From NCBI GenBank assembly GCA_023439545.1, contig JAEXNT010000010.1, positions 79,674 through 143,673 on the forward strand: DNA of 64,000 bases. Reading direction: 5' to 3'. This document shows, one piece after another, positions 33,050 through 42,391 of this stretch; within the stretch, counting starts at the first letter, position 1; every line of letters begins with the position of its first letter. This DNA is from Bacillota bacterium (lineage in GTDB: Bacteria; Bacillota; Clostridia; Acetivibrionales; DTU013). Position numbers and translations under genes: made by a program. Under the pieces are notes generated by a model. The model saw only the letters and a list, made by a program, of their open reading frames with translations. It was not told the DNA's origin and made no database searches.

Positions 33050-36000
33050 ATGGCAGATAAGTGGACGCCTGAACAACTTGACGCTATAACGCAACGGGAT
33101 TGCGACCTGCTTGTAGCCGCTGCGGCTGGAGCAGGAAAGACGGCTGTCCTTGTTGAAAGGATAATACGAAAGATCACGGATAAAGACAGACCTGTCGATA
33201 TCGACAGGCTGCTCGTCGTTACCTTTACAAATGCCGCCGCAACGGAAATGCGCGAGAGGATAGGCGAAGCGCTGGCAAATGCGCTCGACGCCGACCCTTC
33301 AAGCGCGAACCTTCAGAAGCAGATGGCATTGCTTGATCGCGCGAGCATAATGACGCTGCATTCTTTTTGCCTTGAGGTGGTCAAAGGTCATTTCCATAGT
33401 CTTGATCTGGATCCGCTGTTCCGGATAGCGGACGAAACTGAAAGTACTCTTATCAGGCTTGACGCTCTTGAAGAATTGTTTGAAGAAAAATATGAAAACG
33501 AGGATGCCGGAAGTATGTTTTACAGGCTTTTGGACGCATATGGCGGCGGGCGTGACGACGGCGGGCTGCGCGAATTGGTGTCGACGCTGCACCGCTTCAC
33601 GCGCAGCCACCCATGGCCCGAGCAGTGGCTTGCCGCCCAGGCAGAAGCCTACGGACCCGGCGCTTCTGCCTGCTTGAGCAGCACCCCGTGGGCGCGTGTG
33701 CTGCTCAAAAGCGCAGCCGCCGAGCTGCAAGGCCTGTCGGGCTTGCTCCATAAAGCGGCTGCGCTGGCAAGCCGGGCGCAGGGCCTGGAGCCGTATTGCA
33801 GCGTCCTTGAGGAGGACATCGGTCAGCTCGAGCAACTGCGGCTGGTATGCGAAGCAAATAACGTACCCAACGCCACCGCGGCTCATAGTGCACATAACGT
33901 ACCCAATGCCTCCGCGGCCAACGGTGTTTCCGGCGTGGATTGGGACGCCGTAAACGCCGCATTTTCGTCATATGAACCTGCAAGACTCCCAAGATGCGGC
34001 AAGGACGCGGATAAAACCGCGCAAGAGGAGGTCAAGGCACTGCGCAGCCTTGTCAAGGACAGGGTGAAAAAACTTTACGAGAGCGGCTTTAATACCACAT
34101 CAGCCGATCTTGAGGAAGATTTCGTGAAATTGTATCCCCAGCTTAAATACCTTACTGAAATGGTAAATGAGTTCGAGGCTTCATATGCGCAAAAGAAAAA
34201 ACTTAAAAATCTTCTGGATTTCAACGACCTCGAACATTTTTGCCTGAAGGCGCTGATAGAGGAGGGCGTACCGACGGCCGCGGCGAAGGAACTGAGGGAA
34301 CGCTATGAAGAGATCCTCGTGGACGAGTACCAGGACAGTAACCTCATACAGGAATTGATACTGACAACGGTTGCCGGGAAAGAAGACAGCCATCGAAGCG
34401 TTTTCATGGTCGGCGACGTCAAACAGAGCATATACAGGTTCAGGCAAGCCAGACCGGAACTGTTCCTTTCGAAATATGAATCGTATCCGAGGGAACCCGG
34501 CTACGGAAGCAGAACGATACAGCTGTACAAAAACTTCAGGAGCCGGCCGGAAGTCATAAACGGAGTCAATTTCGTTTTCAGGCAGATCATGTCAGCCATG
34601 GTCGGGGAGCTTGATTACACGGAGTCGGAGTATCTGAACCCCGGCGCGGTATACGAGGAACCGACTGAAAGCTGTATTACCGGTGGTCCGATCGAACTGC
34701 ATATTCTTGACGTCACTTCATCGGAAAACGAGATCGGGGGCAATGCCGGAGAGACCGCATCAGTGACTGCCGGAGCAACTTGCTCGATCGGGATCACCAC
34801 CGGAGAGACCGCATCAGCGACTGCCGCAGAAGCTACTTCAGCGACTGCAACAGCCGAAATGCAATCAGGCGGTGCAAATCCCGTGGATACTCGATATGGC
34901 GTTACAAATAGCGGTACTGCTTCATCAGACAGTACGGATACCGGTGTTATCGGGGGACCGAAGCTCGCAAAAGCTGCAAGCGACGGAGAAATCGGCAAAA
35001 ATGACGGTGAAAATCAGGATGAAGACGAGGAGGAGTCGTTTGACAACATCCAGGCAGAAGCGCGGGTTGTCGGCAACAGGATCAGAAAGCTGGTAACAAG
35101 CTCTTCCGAGGGCTTCAACGTATATGATAAAAAATTAAAAACATACAGGCCGGCCGAATTCAGAGATATTGTAATACTTATGAGGGCTACCAGAAACTGG
35201 GCCGATATTTTTACCGACGAACTGGCAGCACTTGGAATCCCGGCATATGCCGATGCGGGCCTCGGATATTTTCAAACTGTGGAAGTTGAAACAGTACTTT
35301 CATTGCTGCAGATCATAGATAACCCGCTGCAGGACATACCAATGCTGGCAGTCCTCAGATCTCCCATCGCAGGCTTTGATACAAATGAACTGGCCGACAT
35401 AAGGCTTGCCGATCGTTCGGTTCCCTTTTATGAAGCGATGAAGCTGTTCGCAGACGCCGGACAGGCTGGCGACGGAAAATCTCCAGGGCAGGGACAAGAG
35501 CCTCCCGCAGAAAACAGGCAATCCTGCAGTATGGTATCTGATCAAAACGATGAAATGAGATCTGCGTTGATAAAGAAGACAGCAAGCTTCCTCAGCCGTT
35601 TGGAAAGCTGGCGCGACGCCTCGCAATACACGCCGACCGACGAGCTCGTATGGAAGCTTATGACGGAGACCGGGTATTACAGCTATGCCGGAATACTGCC
35701 CGGGGGAACGGAACGTCAAGCAAACCTGCGGATGCTTTTCGAACGCGCCAGGCAATATGAGGAGACCAGCTACAAGGGACTGTTCAATTTCATCAATTTC
35801 ATAGGCAAATTGAGAAGCGGCGGCGGAGATATGGGAAGCGCAAAGATACTTGGCGAAAACGACAACGTTGTACGTATCATGAGCATACATAAGAGTAAAG
35901 GCCTTGAATTCCCCATAGTGATCGTTGCCGGCTGCGGAAAGCGGTTCAATATGATGGACCTGAACGACGGAATACTCCTGCACCAGGAGCTTGGCTTCGG

Positions 36001-37531
36001 CCCCGACCTTGTGGACACGGACAGGCGCACCATCATGCCGACCCTGCCCAAGTTTGCCATCAGACAGAAGCTTAGGCTCGAAACGTTATCGGAAGAAATG
36101 CGCATACTCTATGTCGCATTTACAAGGGCCAGGGAAAAGCTGATCATAATGGGCAGCGTCAGGGACATATGCAAAACCTGCGCAAAATGGTGCGCCTCGG
36201 CATCGGCAACAGAGGAGAAGCTGCCGTCCTTTGATATGATGCAGGCCTCGAATTATCTTGACTGGATCGGTCCTGCTCTGGTAAGGCATGAATCGGCCGG
36301 ACTACTGACGAAGGTTGCTTTGCAGGATGGAAAGCTGCCGATATTGACGGACGAGGCTTCAAACTGGGAAATAAAGCTTTGGGGCGCCGGAGCGGCGATG
36401 ATCGGAAAAGAAGCTGCACAAGCCCGGGATAACGTGAGGAAGTGGCTTGACGGCGTGTTAACCACGGAAACAGGGGCAGGCGGGGGCAATGCCGGGCCGG
36501 GACATGCCCCGGCAGAAAAACCCGGACAGGGATCCGACCTGATAGAAAATGCCGGACGATGCGGTGTGCTTGAAGACAAACACAGGTGGGATTCAGCCGC
36601 GTCGGAGCAGGAAATGACTTCCGGTACGGGGTTCAGTGCAAACGATCTTATCAGTGCGTTGGAATGGCAATATCCTTTTGCCAGGCTTTCCTCCATTCCT
36701 GTTAAAATATCTGTTACCGAGCTCAAGAGAAGATTTTATCAGGAAGAAGATTCCGAAACTGCGGCGGCGTTCACTCGGCAGCTTGTGGCAAAGCCTTTGT
36801 TCATGGAGACCGAAAAAGGTATTAGTGCGGCAAGGAAAGGTACAGTGATGCATTTTGTGATGCAGCATCTGGACCTGCAAAAACTGAGTGCGGCGCTGAA
36901 TGCCGATGGACCGGGTAATCAGTATGCTTCGGGCAACCCGGGCAAGCATGACAATCCGGGCAACCAGTATGCTTCGGGCAACCCGGGTAATTCGGGCAAT
37001 ACAGTCAATACAGTCAATACAGTCAATACAGTCAATGCAAGCAATAAAGACAATGCTGGCAATACAAACAGCGTTTTTATCGATGAAATTAAGGCTCAAT
37101 TGGATAAGATGGCGGCAAAGGAACTGCTTACAGCGGAGGAGGTTAGTATAGTAAAGCCCGGCGCTATTGCCTCGTTTTTCTGCACCTCTGTGGGTATGCG
37201 CATGCTTTCAACCGGCTCCATTCATCGTGAAACCGCCTTCAATATAGCCATTGGCTGCACCGAGGCGTACAAAGACCTGCCGGAGGAGATCACAGGCGGC
37301 GAAACCATGCTCCTGCAAGGAATTATCGATTGCTGGTTCGAAACCGGCGATGGTATTTTGTTGCTTGATTATAAGACAGATTTTGTACCTGAAGGAGGAT
37401 CGGACATCATAAAGGAACGCTACAAGATCCAGATTGATTATTATACGATGGCGCTTGAAAGAGTCACAGGCAAAAAGGTGACCGAGAAATATCTTTACCT
37501 GTTTTATACCGGTGAATTGGTAAGTGTTTGA
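33050..37531 (+). CDS. addA: AddA, helicase-nuclease subunit A of AddAB
   Basis: A protein of 1493 aa, about 250 longer than typical AddA. Motifs: Walker A AAAAGAGKTAVLVERI (about residues 22-37), Walker B ILVDEYQDSN (about 422-431), GDVKQSIYRFRQ (about 452), SIHKSKGLEFPIV (about 945), LYVAFTRAREKL (about 1022) and nuclease LLLDYKTD (about 1438). The surplus is in four repeat-built low-complexity stretches: about residues 268-295, 561-657, 1136-1192 and 1281-1342 (Asn/Gly/Thr-rich). The enzyme is an ATP-driven helicase and nuclease for recombinational repair; partner addB lies directly upstream. Confidence 0.96.
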   Translation: MADKWTPEQLDAITQRDCDLLVAAAAGAGKTAVLVERIIRKITDKDRPVDIDRLLVVTFTNAAATEMRERIGEALANALDADPSSANLQKQMALLDRASIMTLHSFCLEVVKGHFHSLDLDPLFRIADETESTLIRLDALEELFEEKYENEDAGSMFYRLLDAYGGGRDDGGLRELVSTLHRFTRSHPWPEQWLAAQAEAYGPGASACLSSTPWARVLLKSAAAELQGLSGLLHKAAALASRAQGLEPYCSVLEEDIGQLEQLRLVCEANNVPNATAAHSAHNVPNASAANGVSGVDWDAVNAAFSSYEPARLPRCGKDADKTAQEEVKALRSLVKDRVKKLYESGFNTTSADLEEDFVKLYPQLKYLTEMVNEFEASYAQKKKLKNLLDFNDLEHFCLKALIEEGVPTAAAKELRERYEEILVDEYQDSNLIQELILTTVAGKEDSHRSVFMVGDVKQSIYRFRQARPELFLSKYESYPREPGYGSRTIQLYKNFRSRPEVINGVNFVFRQIMSAMVGELDYTESEYLNPGAVYEEPTESCITGGPIELHILDVTSSENEIGGNAGETASVTAGATCSIGITTGETASATAAEATSATATAEMQSGGANPVDTRYGVTNSGTASSDSTDTGVIGGPKLAKAASDGEIGKNDGENQDEDEEESFDNIQAEARVVGNRIRKLVTSSSEGFNVYDKKLKTYRPAEFRDIVILMRATRNWADIFTDELAALGIPAYADAGLGYFQTVEVETVLSLLQIIDNPLQDIPMLAVLRSPIAGFDTNELADIRLADRSVPFYEAMKLFADAGQAGDGKSPGQGQEPPAENRQSCSMVSDQNDEMRSALIKKTASFLSRLESWRDASQYTPTDELVWKLMTETGYYSYAGILPGGTERQANLRMLFERARQYEETSYKGLFNFINFIGKLRSGGGDMGSAKILGENDNVVRIMSIHKSKGLEFPIVIVAGCGKRFNMMDLNDGILLHQELGFGPDLVDTDRRTIMPTLPKFAIRQKLRLETLSEEMRILYVAFTRAREKLIIMGSVRDICKTCAKWCASASATEEKLPSFDMMQASNYLDWIGPALVRHESAGLLTKVALQDGKLPILTDEASNWEIKLWGAGAAMIGKEAAQARDNVRKWLDGVLTTETGAGGGNAGPGHAPAEKPGQGSDLIENAGRCGVLEDKHRWDSAASEQEMTSGTGFSANDLISALEWQYPFARLSSIPVKISVTELKRRFYQEEDSETAAAFTRQLVAKPLFMETEKGISAARKGTVMHFVMQHLDLQKLSAALNADGPGNQYASGNPGKHDNPGNQYASGNPGNSGNTVNTVNTVNTVNASNKDNAGNTNSVFIDEIKAQLDKMAAKELLTAEEVSIVKPGAIASFFCTSVGMRMLSTGSIHRETAFNIAIGCTEAYKDLPEEITGGETMLLQGIIDCWFETGDGILLLDYKTDFVPEGGSDIIKERYKIQIDYYTMALERVTGKKVTEKYLYLFYTGELVSV
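36920..37035. repeat. Tandem repeats inside addA (45-bp pair and 9-bp series)
   Basis: CAGTATGCTTCGGGCAACCC recurs 45 bp apart (36920, 36965), encoding QYASGNPG; the 9-bp unit ACAGTCAAT then repeats four times (NTV). Both keep the reading frame, so the repeats extend the protein without breaking it. A 54-bp pair lies at 34746-34853. Confidence 0.9.
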
Positions 37532-37696
37532 TCCCTCTGCCGATGGGCGACCCTTTGGATGAAAAGCTCATCCTCGCTGATATTTCGCTCCGCATAAGGT
37601 TAAAATAAAGTAAATCCTGAAACAAGGAGACAGTAATTATGTCAATATAAGATGTGAAAGATTTACGAAAGTTCAAAATACAAAAGAAACGGGGCA
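37532..37696. other. Spacer between addA and the deacetylase gene
   Basis: 165 bp. A small hairpin GGATGA-AAAGC-TCATCC (37557-37573) is present but lacks a T run. A good ribosome site at 37624 leads only to a three-codon ATG TCA ATA TAA. No real gene seen. Confidence 0.5.
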
Positions 37697-38926
37697 ATGG
37701 AGATGAAACGCAGGACGTCGTTACTGAAGCTTTTCACTTTTTTTCTGATACCATTCATACTTGTGCAGGGTTGTTCCAGTCCGAAGCTGCAAAGTCGGGA
37801 GTATGACAAGGTCCAACCCGGACAGCAGGCCCGGACGGGCAGTGCCGCAGAGCTTACAGGACAGTCCGCGGACCAGGTCCCGGTACAGGGAACAAACACA
37901 ACAGAAGGGACAAATTCCGGGCAACCGGGTGATGCAGGACAGGGGACTGAAATAAATACCGGAACCGGAACGGCTGAATCGAGGACGAAGGATCCGACTA
38001 CACTGCCTGCGATCGACGTGAATGCAGTCAAACCAAACGAATCGGGCAGGGTCATGGTAGTTATGTTCCATAATTTTATAAAGAAATACGAAAAGGGCGA
38101 CAAGCTGTATACGACTACTTTCGACTCTTTCAGGAAACTACTCGGTACTCTCTATACATCAGGATACAGGCTTATCAGCCTGAACGATTACCTCAACGGC
38201 AATATAGACACCCCTGCCGGTTATATACCGATGGTGTTCACATTTGACGACGGAACTGCGGGACAGTTCAATCTTATAGACGAAAGCGGGGCGCTTAAGG
38301 CCAATCCCGAATCCGCTGTCGGGATAATGGAGGAGTTCGCCAGGACCCATCCGGATTTCGGTATGAAAGGGACTTTCTTTGTAAACCTCGGTGATAAAAC
38401 CTTCAGCGGGGCCGGCACGCTTGACCAAAGGCTGAAGTATTTGATAGACGAAGGCTTTGATATAGGCAATCACACCTATTCGCATATCAACCTGAAGGAG
38501 ACCGTATCAGCTGATAAGATACAGCAGGAGATCGGCGGGAACCAGAAAAAAATGTATGAACTGATCCCCGGTTATGCCTTCACTACATTTTCGCTCCCAT
38601 ACGGCGCACCTTCCAAGGCTTTGACGCAGTATGTGCTGAAGGGTGAGTACGAGGGGGTCGGTTATGAAAACAAGGCTTTGATGGAGGTCGGTTGGGATCC
38701 CAATCAATCCCCTTTCAGTACCAAGTTCAACCCTATGTCAGTACACAGAGTCAGGGCGTCAGGGATCATACCCCAGGATGCCGATCTGGCATGGTGGATG
38801 AAAAGCATAAAACGCTCGAACGAATATGTCAGCGATGGAAATCCGTCAACAGTTACAGTGCCGGAATCATACAAGGATATTGTAGATACCTCGAAACTTG
38901 GCGGAAGGAACCTCATAACATACTGA
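37697..38926 (+). CDS. Polysaccharide deacetylase lipoprotein
   Basis: 409 aa from ATG 37697 (ATG 37703 is equally possible). A basic start and hydrophobic stretch (LKLFTFFLIPFILVQGC) end in lipobox VQGC, so it is an outer-face lipoprotein. Residues about 30-105 are a low-complexity Gly/Thr/Gln linker. The catalytic NodB-like domain follows: FTFDDGTAGQF (the metal DD), GNHTYSHINLKET (H-x3-H) and PYGAPSKAL. Likely deacetylates peptidoglycan or another surface glycan. Confidence 0.87.
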   Translation: MEMKRRTSLLKLFTFFLIPFILVQGCSSPKLQSREYDKVQPGQQARTGSAAELTGQSADQVPVQGTNTTEGTNSGQPGDAGQGTEINTGTGTAESRTKDPTTLPAIDVNAVKPNESGRVMVVMFHNFIKKYEKGDKLYTTTFDSFRKLLGTLYTSGYRLISLNDYLNGNIDTPAGYIPMVFTFDDGTAGQFNLIDESGALKANPESAVGIMEEFARTHPDFGMKGTFFVNLGDKTFSGAGTLDQRLKYLIDEGFDIGNHTYSHINLKETVSADKIQQEIGGNQKKMYELIPGYAFTTFSLPYGAPSKALTQYVLKGEYEGVGYENKALMEVGWDPNQSPFSTKFNPMSVHRVRASGIIPQDADLAWWMKSIKRSNEYVSDGNPSTVTVPESYKDIVDTSKLGGRNLITY

Positions 38927-38999
38927 GTGCAGGTTAGCGCAAAGTTAGTGCATTTTCGGTTGACTGCGCCGCTTTATAATGATATCGTTTCATTAGAAT

Positions 39000-39710
39000 A
39001 TGAACGAAGGAGTGATCATCATTTTAGAACAACTGAAAAAGCAGGTTTACGAGGCAAATATGGAATTGCCGCGGAGAAATCTGATTACGTATACATGGGG
39101 AAATGTCAGCGGTATCGACAGAGAAAGCGGGTATTTCGCCATTAAACCGAGCGGGGTCGACTACGATGTCCTGAAACCTGAAGATATTGTGATCATGGAC
39201 CTTTTAGGCAACAGGATCGAGGGAAGGTACAGGCCCTCTTCCGATACGGCGACCCATATAGAGCTCTACAAAGCCTATCCCGGGATTGGGGGGATCGTAC
39301 ACACCCATTCTCCCATGGCAACCTCATGGGCACAGGCCTGCAGGGGCATCCCGTGCTATGGCACGACCCACGCCGACTATTTCTACGGAGAGATCCAATG
39401 TACACGCAGCCTGAGTCAAGAAGAGATAAATGGCGCATATGAGAAGAATACCGGGCTTGTCATCATTGAAACCATCGGAAATAAAGATCCGTTACATATA
39501 CCGGGTATCCTTTGCGCAAACCATGGCCCGTTCACCTGGGGCAAGGATGCCGCCGAGGCAGTCCACAATTCCGTTGTGCTTGAAGAGGTGGCAAAGCTGG
39601 CATTTAACACAGAGACGCTTAGCCCGGGTGTAAAGCCTGCTCCACAGGTATTGCAGGACAGACATTTCCTGAGGAAGCACGGTACGAATGCGTATTATGG
39701 ACAAACATGA
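39000..39710 (+). CDS. araD: L-ribulose-5-phosphate 4-epimerase / class II aldolase
   Basis: Listed from ATG 39000 (236 aa), but that ATG has no ribosome site. GAAGGAG at 39006-39012 instead fits an ATT codon at 39021, exactly where AraD homologues begin (MLE-type start, here ILEQLKKQV), so an ATT start giving 229 aa is plausible. The catalytic motifs are clear: NLITYTWGNVSG, KPSGVDY, SSDTATHIELY, HTHSPMATSWAQA (zinc histidines) and CANHGPFTWG (third His). Interconverts L-ribulose-5-P and D-xylulose-5-P in arabinose use. No araB or araA adjacent. Confidence 0.88.
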   Translation: MNEGVIIILEQLKKQVYEANMELPRRNLITYTWGNVSGIDRESGYFAIKPSGVDYDVLKPEDIVIMDLLGNRIEGRYRPSSDTATHIELYKAYPGIGGIVHTHSPMATSWAQACRGIPCYGTTHADYFYGEIQCTRSLSQEEINGAYEKNTGLVIIETIGNKDPLHIPGILCANHGPFTWGKDAAEAVHNSVVLEEVAKLAFNTETLSPGVKPAPQVLQDRHFLRKHGTNAYYGQT

Positions 39711-39729
39711 TAAGCCAAGGTAACGAATT

Positions 39730-39772
39730 AAAACCTCACGGCCGCCATTCCAATGGTAACCGTGGGGTTTTT
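39730..39772 (+). terminator. Terminator abutting the rhomboid ribosome site
   Basis: AAAACCTCACGG pairs with CCGTGGGGTTTT (one G-U) around an inner CCATT-CC-AATGG helix and ends in a five-T run. The AAGGGAG of the rhomboid gene starts 4 bp later, so any transcript reaching that gene must cross this hairpin unless it starts inside it. Confidence 0.7.
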
Positions 39773-39788
39773 GACAAGGGAGTGGAAG

Positions 39789-41369
39789 ATGAAAAGAGGG
39801 TTTACAGGCAATCTTATTAAAAGATTGATCATGCAGAAAAATTTCATTCTGGCGGCAGATGAATCCGGCAATCCGGTTATCGATTCCGATATGAGTATCC
39901 TGACCCAATATGTGAACGGAAGCTTTATACTTTTGGAGATCCTCGACGGTGATAAGCTCACAAGCGGGGAGATAACCGAAAGGCTGGTTGTAAACCGGAA
40001 CAGGCTTTCCGGACTGAATGTCGGCGATTCCCATTACGTTATGGAATTGTTCGTGTTTGATAAGCAGCCTGAAAACGACAAGTTTGAAGCTATCATATCC
40101 GGACAGTTCGGAAATGTCATGCAGAAAAGGTTTCTTAAGTGTCTGAGTATAAACCTTTCGGACGGAAAAACTATGAAGCATTATAAAACGCCGCTGACGG
40201 ATTTCGGTATACTGAAAGCGGCGGGAAGCGTCGCTTCGGAGGGATATCCGGAAGAGTTCGATATGGATGGCATCATTTTGCAAATGGAACAGAAAAAACA
40301 GGAATACAGGGAAGCGGAGGCAAAGGCAAGGGTGAAAGTACCGCTGCTGACTTATACTTTGATAGGGATCAACCTACTTGCCGCAGCTTTGTTGTTCCTT
40401 TATTCGCAGCTTTCCGGCCTTAGTTACGGAGAGTTGATACTTACCTATGGGGCAAAGATAAATTCCAATATACTCAATGGTGAATATTGGAGGTTCATTA
40501 CTCCAGTGTTTTTACACGCCGGTATCCCGCATCTGCTGGTCAACTGTTATTCCTTATACGCTGTAGGCGTTACCGTGGAAAAAATATACGGAAGGTACAA
40601 GTTTTTGGTTATATACTTCATTGCCGGAATTTTCGGAAACATACTGAGTTTCATGTTCTCCTCAAATCCCGGCGTGGGTGCGTCCGGAGCCATATTTGGG
40701 CTGCTCGGGGCACTGCTGTTTTTCGGGCTCGAGAGGCCGGCGTTATTCAAGTCAAGTTTCGGTGCGAATATTGTCGTAATGATCGTTATTAACCTGTTTT
40801 ACGGCTTCTCAAAAACAGGCATCGATAACTTTGCGCATATCGGAGGGCTGATCGGCGGTTTCCTGGCAACCGGAGCGGTTTCGGGCAAAAAGGCTTTAAA
40901 ATGGTATATGAACAGGTATGCCTATATAGCTCTATCTATTTTGCTGGCGTTTTCGGGAATATATTACGGCTTTAACGGCAAAGAGGGCCGTATCACAGCA
41001 AAAACCAACGAGCTTGAAGCTCTTCAGACGTCGAATGATTGGACCCGGGCGGAAACACTGGCGGAGGAGATACTTGCCATGGGGCCTGACAAGGATACCC
41101 GTATACAAACATTATGGACACTCATCTATGTTGAAGAAATGGGGCAAAAATTCGATGAAGCCGTAGGGCATGCCAATGATCTGATCGCATTGGATCCGCT
41201 CAGCGGCCATTATGTGCTTGGCTTCGTCTATTTCGACATGGGCAGGTACGACTCTTCCCGGGAAGAACTACTAAAGGCAAAGGAAATGGGTGCAACAGCC
41301 GAGCAAATAGCGCATATAGATCGGCTGCTGGACGAGCTGGAGGGGTTGACGGACGATGCGGCAAAATAG
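39789..41369 (+). CDS. Rhomboid intramembrane protease with N-terminal domain and TPR tail (YqgP-like)
   Basis: 526 aa from ATG 39789 (AAGGGAG 6 bp upstream; the ATG at 39753 lies inside the terminator). Layout: about 190 residues cytosolic, then six to seven membrane helices with GVGASGAIFGLLGA (Ser299 as nucleophile) and FAHIGGLIGGF (His350 as base), then two or three helical TPR-like repeats near the C-terminus (WTLIYVEEMGQKFDEAVGHA). This matches the B. subtilis YqgP/GluP class, which cleaves membrane proteins and also works in metal homeostasis. Confidence 0.9.
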   Translation: MKRGFTGNLIKRLIMQKNFILAADESGNPVIDSDMSILTQYVNGSFILLEILDGDKLTSGEITERLVVNRNRLSGLNVGDSHYVMELFVFDKQPENDKFEAIISGQFGNVMQKRFLKCLSINLSDGKTMKHYKTPLTDFGILKAAGSVASEGYPEEFDMDGIILQMEQKKQEYREAEAKARVKVPLLTYTLIGINLLAAALLFLYSQLSGLSYGELILTYGAKINSNILNGEYWRFITPVFLHAGIPHLLVNCYSLYAVGVTVEKIYGRYKFLVIYFIAGIFGNILSFMFSSNPGVGASGAIFGLLGALLFFGLERPALFKSSFGANIVVMIVINLFYGFSKTGIDNFAHIGGLIGGFLATGAVSGKKALKWYMNRYAYIALSILLAFSGIYYGFNGKEGRITAKTNELEALQTSNDWTRAETLAEEILAMGPDKDTRIQTLWTLIYVEEMGQKFDEAVGHANDLIALDPLSGHYVLGFVYFDMGRYDSSREELLKAKEMGATAEQIAHIDRLLDELEGLTDDAAK

Positions 41370-41407
41370 CCTCTTTAAGCCGTAAAATCCGGTTCTCCAA
41401 CCGAGGT

Positions 41408-41534
41408 AAAAGCCAGGCCGGGACCAAACTAAAAGGCAGGGGCTTACCCATCCAAAAGCCAGGCCGGGGCGAACTAAAAGGCCAAGAGCTTACCCATCCA
41501 AAAGCCAGGCCGGGGCCGAACTAAAAGGCCAGCG
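41408..41534. repeat. 2.8 tandem copies of a 46-bp repeat
   Basis: Copies start at 41408, 41454 and 41500; the core AAAAGCCAGGCCGGG is common to all three. The third copy contains the stop codon of the minus-strand SGNH gene (41521), so the repeat looks like multiplication of that gene's 3' end. Confidence 0.88.
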
Positions 41535-42216
41535 CAGGCAGTTTTGAAAGATAATCCCTGATCGTGTCTGAAATGAGTGCATGGCCTTCTTCATTCGGAT
41601 GGATGCCGTCCTCGCAGAAAAGGTTGATGTAATTCCTGCTTTGGAGGAAGGCCTTCCTGATGTCGATCAGAGGGACATTCTTGAATGTGGCGAGCTTCAC
41701 GACCGCAAGGTTGTACATCTCGTGCCACCTGTAGATGTGTTCTACGTCACCGAGCCAGTGCAGTATATTGTCGGCATTCAGGTTCTTGGATATCCAGGCG
41801 AAATAGTTTTTCGCATTGAGCGGGGGCAGCGAAAAAACGACCGGTTTGCTGCCGCTTGCCGCTATACTGTCAATGGCGTTGGAATAAAGTATTTCAAATT
41901 CGTCGAGAGGAGTATTTGGCAAATGCTCGTCATCGGGATGCTCGGACACTTCTTTCCAGTTAAAATCACAATCGTTCCCTCCAAACTCGAGCACGGTATA
42001 TTTGTAACAGGATAATTCCGGTTCGTGTTTTTCGATCAATTTTTTACCTGTTGTGATTGTGCAGCCGAACTTCGCATAATTATCGACCTTGATACCGGTG
42101 TTGGTTCCGAACATATTGGCAAAGCTGTTCCTGAGATATGTGTATTTGCCCCGGATACCATCGAATACCACGCCTTTCACTATAGAATCGCCAAAAGCGC
42201 AAATGGAATCTATCAT
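41521..42216 (-). CDS. SGNH/GDSL-family hydrolase
   Basis: 231 aa from the ATG at 42216, behind GAGGTGAT on the minus strand; the frame is open further but only through A+T-rich promoter DNA. Block I FGDSIVKG (catalytic Ser), block III GGNDCDFNW, and block V DGIHPNEEGH (Asp and His) are all present. A soluble esterase-like enzyme, no signal peptide. The last codons overlap the 46-bp tandem repeat. Confidence 0.87.
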   Translation of the reverse strand: MIDSICAFGDSIVKGVVFDGIRGKYTYLRNSFANMFGTNTGIKVDNYAKFGCTITTGKKLIEKHEPELSCYKYTVLEFGGNDCDFNWKEVSEHPDDEHLPNTPLDEFEILYSNAIDSIAASGSKPVVFSLPPLNAKNYFAWISKNLNADNILHWLGDVEHIYRWHEMYNLAVVKLATFKNVPLIDIRKAFLQSRNYINLFCEDGIHPNEEGHALISDTIRDYLSKLPALAF

Positions 42217-42265
42217 AAATATCACCTCAGCTGTAATAATTCGTTGTTGTAATATAATAATCAAA

Positions 42266-42294
42266 ATTATATTATGCAATTATTCATATGTCAA
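42266..42294 (-). promoter_or_regulatory. Consensus sigma-A promoter of the SGNH hydrolase gene
   Basis: On the minus strand TTGACA, 17 bp, TATAAT, all consensus, about 50 bp upstream of the start at 42216. Confidence 0.85.
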
Positions 42295-42391
42295 TACATC
42301 AATAAGCATAATATATTGATATTTGCATTATCTGATGATACATAGTAGAATATTGTTTGTAACCTATCGACAGGGGGACGGGAGGGGCCGT

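Noticed and set aside
36593..37099. Minus-strand frame of Ile-Asp-Cys repeats opposite addA
   Set aside because: It is the reverse reading of the Asn/Thr/Val repeats in the AddA insertion.
37624..37650. A ribosome site followed by ATG TCA ATA TAA
   Set aside because: A three-codon frame is too short to claim as a gene; it may be a decayed start.
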